Source of the DNA: Hermatobates lingyangjiaoensis
Taxonomy: Eukaryota > Arthropoda > Insecta > Hemiptera > Hermatobatidae
Direction of reading: 5' to 3'
Length of the DNA: 64,000 bases
Assembly (NCBI GenBank): GCA_026182355.1
Contig: JAPFBL010000323.1
Location: forward strand, 62,001-126,000
In this document: positions 62,791 to 64,000 of the stretch, one piece after another
Position numbering within the stretch: position 1 is the stretch's first letter
How the letters are laid out: every line of letters begins with the position of its first letter
Position numbers and translations under genes: made by a program
The notes under the pieces: generated by a model
The model's input: only the letters and a program-made list of their open reading frames with translations
Database searches by the model: none
Told to the model about the DNA's origin: nothing

Positions 62791-62828
62791 TATATATACA
62801 TATATATATAAACTTTGTAGGGTAAAAA

Positions 62829-63116
62829 GCTAATAAAATGTTCTCCACATATAAAAATTTAATGGAATAAACAACGCGTTTCGAAAACGTAATGTACTTC
62901 TTCAGGCATTAACTAAAAAATACAATGACAACAAAGAGTTATCTATAGTATACAATAAATATAGTACAAAATAAAAATAAAATACCTGAGGAAGAACACC
63001 ACGTGTTCGAAACGCGTTGTTTATACCATTAAATTTTTATATGTGAAGACCATTTCATTAGCTTTTTACCCTACAATGAGTAAATACCACATAATAAGTG
63101 TTTGCACTACGTTAGA
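62829..63116. mobile_element. PLE inverted doublet, family J
   Basis: Left core 62873-62905 (degenerate stem II) and right core 62996-63018 with stem II GAACAC-CAC-GTGTTC. The right arm continues into MSKYHIISVCTTLE, the conserved frame start, and ends at 63116. Confidence 0.8.
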
Positions 63117-63139
63117 ATATACAAACTTATAGGAAAAAT

Positions 63140-63265
63140 ACTGAAATAGGATAGCAAGAGCACAAACCGGAAGAGCATTGGAAGTCACTACGGAACTCAC
63201 TTCGATATTTCGACATCCGTCGTCATCAGGAAGAAGTGCGAAGTACTCGCGTTGAGAAGCAAACT
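63140..63265 (-). mobile_element. PLE arm, family L
   Basis: Minus strand core at 63203-63229 with leader toward 63140. The distal side (GAAGTGCGAAGTACTCGCGT) is shared with 62690. (TA)n follows at 63278. Confidence 0.7.
63203..63229 (-). ncRNA. Hammerhead-ribozyme core, family L
   Basis: CTGATGA, stem II GAC-GGAT-GTC, GAA, palindrome ATAT and C. CACTTC before the core pairs with GAAGTG after it, with a small internal loop. Confidence 0.75.
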
Positions 63266-63296
63266 GCTACTGTTTGCTATATATATATATATATAT

Positions 63297-63510
63297 GATC
63301 AAACCACAATAAGAAATGGGAAAACAAGACTAAGATCTTTTAACCGTAACAAGCGGTCTTCGTCAGTGTCAAAAACCCAACTGAACTGAACTGATTCTGA
63401 CGAAGACTGCTTATTATGGATGAAAGATCTTAGTCTTGTTTTCCCATTTCTTATTGTGGTTTGATCATTGATTGTTATTTCACGTGTTTATGTGAAATCT
63501 TTATATATAT
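63297..63510. mobile_element. PLE inverted doublet, family I
   Basis: Left core near 63337-63369 (minus, with CAGTGTC in place of CAGAGTC) and right core near 63395-63430 (TTCTGACGAAGACTGC). The centre is AACTGAACTGAACTG. (TA)n on both sides. Confidence 0.75.
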
Positions 63511-63519
63511 ATATATATA

Positions 63520-63712
63520 TAAATTTCACTGATAAAACGAAATACGATCCAAACTGGACACAATACGAGTTCGAGATTAACAAAGAGCAACACACAAGTA
63601 GGAAACACACTTACGACTCATAATTTTGATTACGACGATTACCCAAAATTTGATCTGTAAGTGTGTTTTCCTACTTTGTGTGTTGCTCTTTGTTAATCTC
63701 GAACTCGTATAT
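63520..63712. mobile_element. PLE inverted doublet, family G, core deleted
   Basis: Arms GAGTTCGAGATTAACAAAGA and TCTTTGTTAATCTCGAACTC are complementary, but the centre has lost the hammerhead region (only GATTACCCAAAATTTGA remains). It overlaps the outer leader CACTGATAAAACGAAATACG shared with 15640-15672. Confidence 0.75.
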
Positions 63713-63719
63713 ATATATA

Positions 63720-63965
63720 AATATATATGAATTAAATACCACAATAAACAATATATATTAATTAAAAGGCTCTAAGGCCTTTCGTCACAACATCATCAGA
63801 GAGCTAAATGAAAAAAAAAAACAAAAACAAAACAATTAGACAAAACTGAAGACTTCAATCAGCCAGGTTAACTTATTATTATTTTTTTTTGTGTTTCATT
63901 TAGCTCTCTGATGATGTTGTGACGAAAGCCTTCAGCATTTTAATTAATACATATGTTTATTGTGT
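63720..63965. mobile_element. PLE inverted doublet, family T
   Basis: Arms from ACCACAATAAACAATATATA on the left to ACATATGTTTATTGTGTA on the right, with a spacer around 63830-63890. The right arm may run past the window edge. Confidence 0.75.
63774..63799 (-). ncRNA. Hammerhead-ribozyme core, family T
   Basis: CTGATGA, a short stem II (GTTGTGAC), GAA, palindrome AGGCCT and T. GCTCT immediately before the core is perfectly complementary to AGAGC immediately after it (5 pairs of stem I). The plus-strand arm (63908-63932) has lost part of the palindrome (AAAGCCTT). Confidence 0.8.
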
Positions 63966-64000
63966 ATTTAATTGCATATTTATATCAAGAGTTATTGTTG

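Noticed and set aside
1..64000. Endogenous viral element or retroviral gag/pol/env
   Set aside because: No retroviral, parvoviral or other viral protein motifs were recognised; all RT evidence is of PLE or LINE type.

Overview
This 64 kb window is AT-rich, intron-poor-looking eukaryotic DNA made almost entirely of transposable elements and their relics. An animal, most likely an arthropod, is suggested by four things: many lineages of Penelope-like elements (PLEs), Helitrons with a Pif1-type helicase relic, Jockey-type LINE, mariner, hAT, piggyBac and pogo-like remnants, and a tRNA-derived SINE whose tail is built of CCTAA pentamers (the complement of the arthropod telomere motif TTAGG). A chelicerate such as a horseshoe crab is my guess, but nothing here proves it. 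No rRNA, bona fide tRNA, CRISPR or bacterial-style operon is present.

Layout. 1-6.4 kb: AT-rich spacer with a GC-richer block, two SINEs and a small structured repeat (family V). 6.4-12.4 kb: Helitron copy 1, a SINE, two PLE copies (one with a reverse-transcriptase fragment), LINE, foldback mariner, and a hAT MITE with a perfect 8-bp target duplication. 12.8-23.7 kb: two recurring unclassified repeats (families D and E), nested PLE, a second Helitron family, a Jockey RT relic, Helitron copy 2. 23.7-26.1 kb: pogo-like element containing nested SINEs and a PLE, then a hAT element. 26.5-31.8 kb: PLE copies of families G and J. 32.6-33.9 kb: a TATA/Inr promoter-like site followed by a 90-bp minisatellite. 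35.0-41.7 kb: a PLE 3' end with an open GIY-YIG endonuclease reading frame, then more PLE copies, SINEs, and one candidate first coding exon on the minus strand (40766-40882). 41.8-51.8 kb: hAT, an element with 31-bp TIRs, a piggyBac relic, family E arrays, Helitron copy 3. 52.1-64.0 kb: a dense PLE graveyard.

The outstanding signal is in the PLE copies. At least fifteen sequence-distinct families each carry the full hammerhead-ribozyme core: CTGANGA, a stem II hairpin, GAA, a short palindrome that begins with A and ends with T (stem III), and a following H base. In most, the bases before CTGANGA are complementary to the bases after the cleavage position (stem I), and these pairs differ between families while staying complementary. 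One family lies downstream of the GIY-YIG reading frame, which ties the motif to PLEs. Most copies are inverted doublets bounded by (TA)n runs. One doublet (59951-60142) shows a cluster of A-to-G changes copied identically into both arms, as expected if an edited RNA was reverse transcribed and then snapped back.

Only two stretches look like possible host gene material: the candidate first exon at 40766-40882 and a promoter-like cluster at 47319-47384. Coordinates of repeat edges are read by eye and are usually good to about 5-20 bases unless a terminus is stated.
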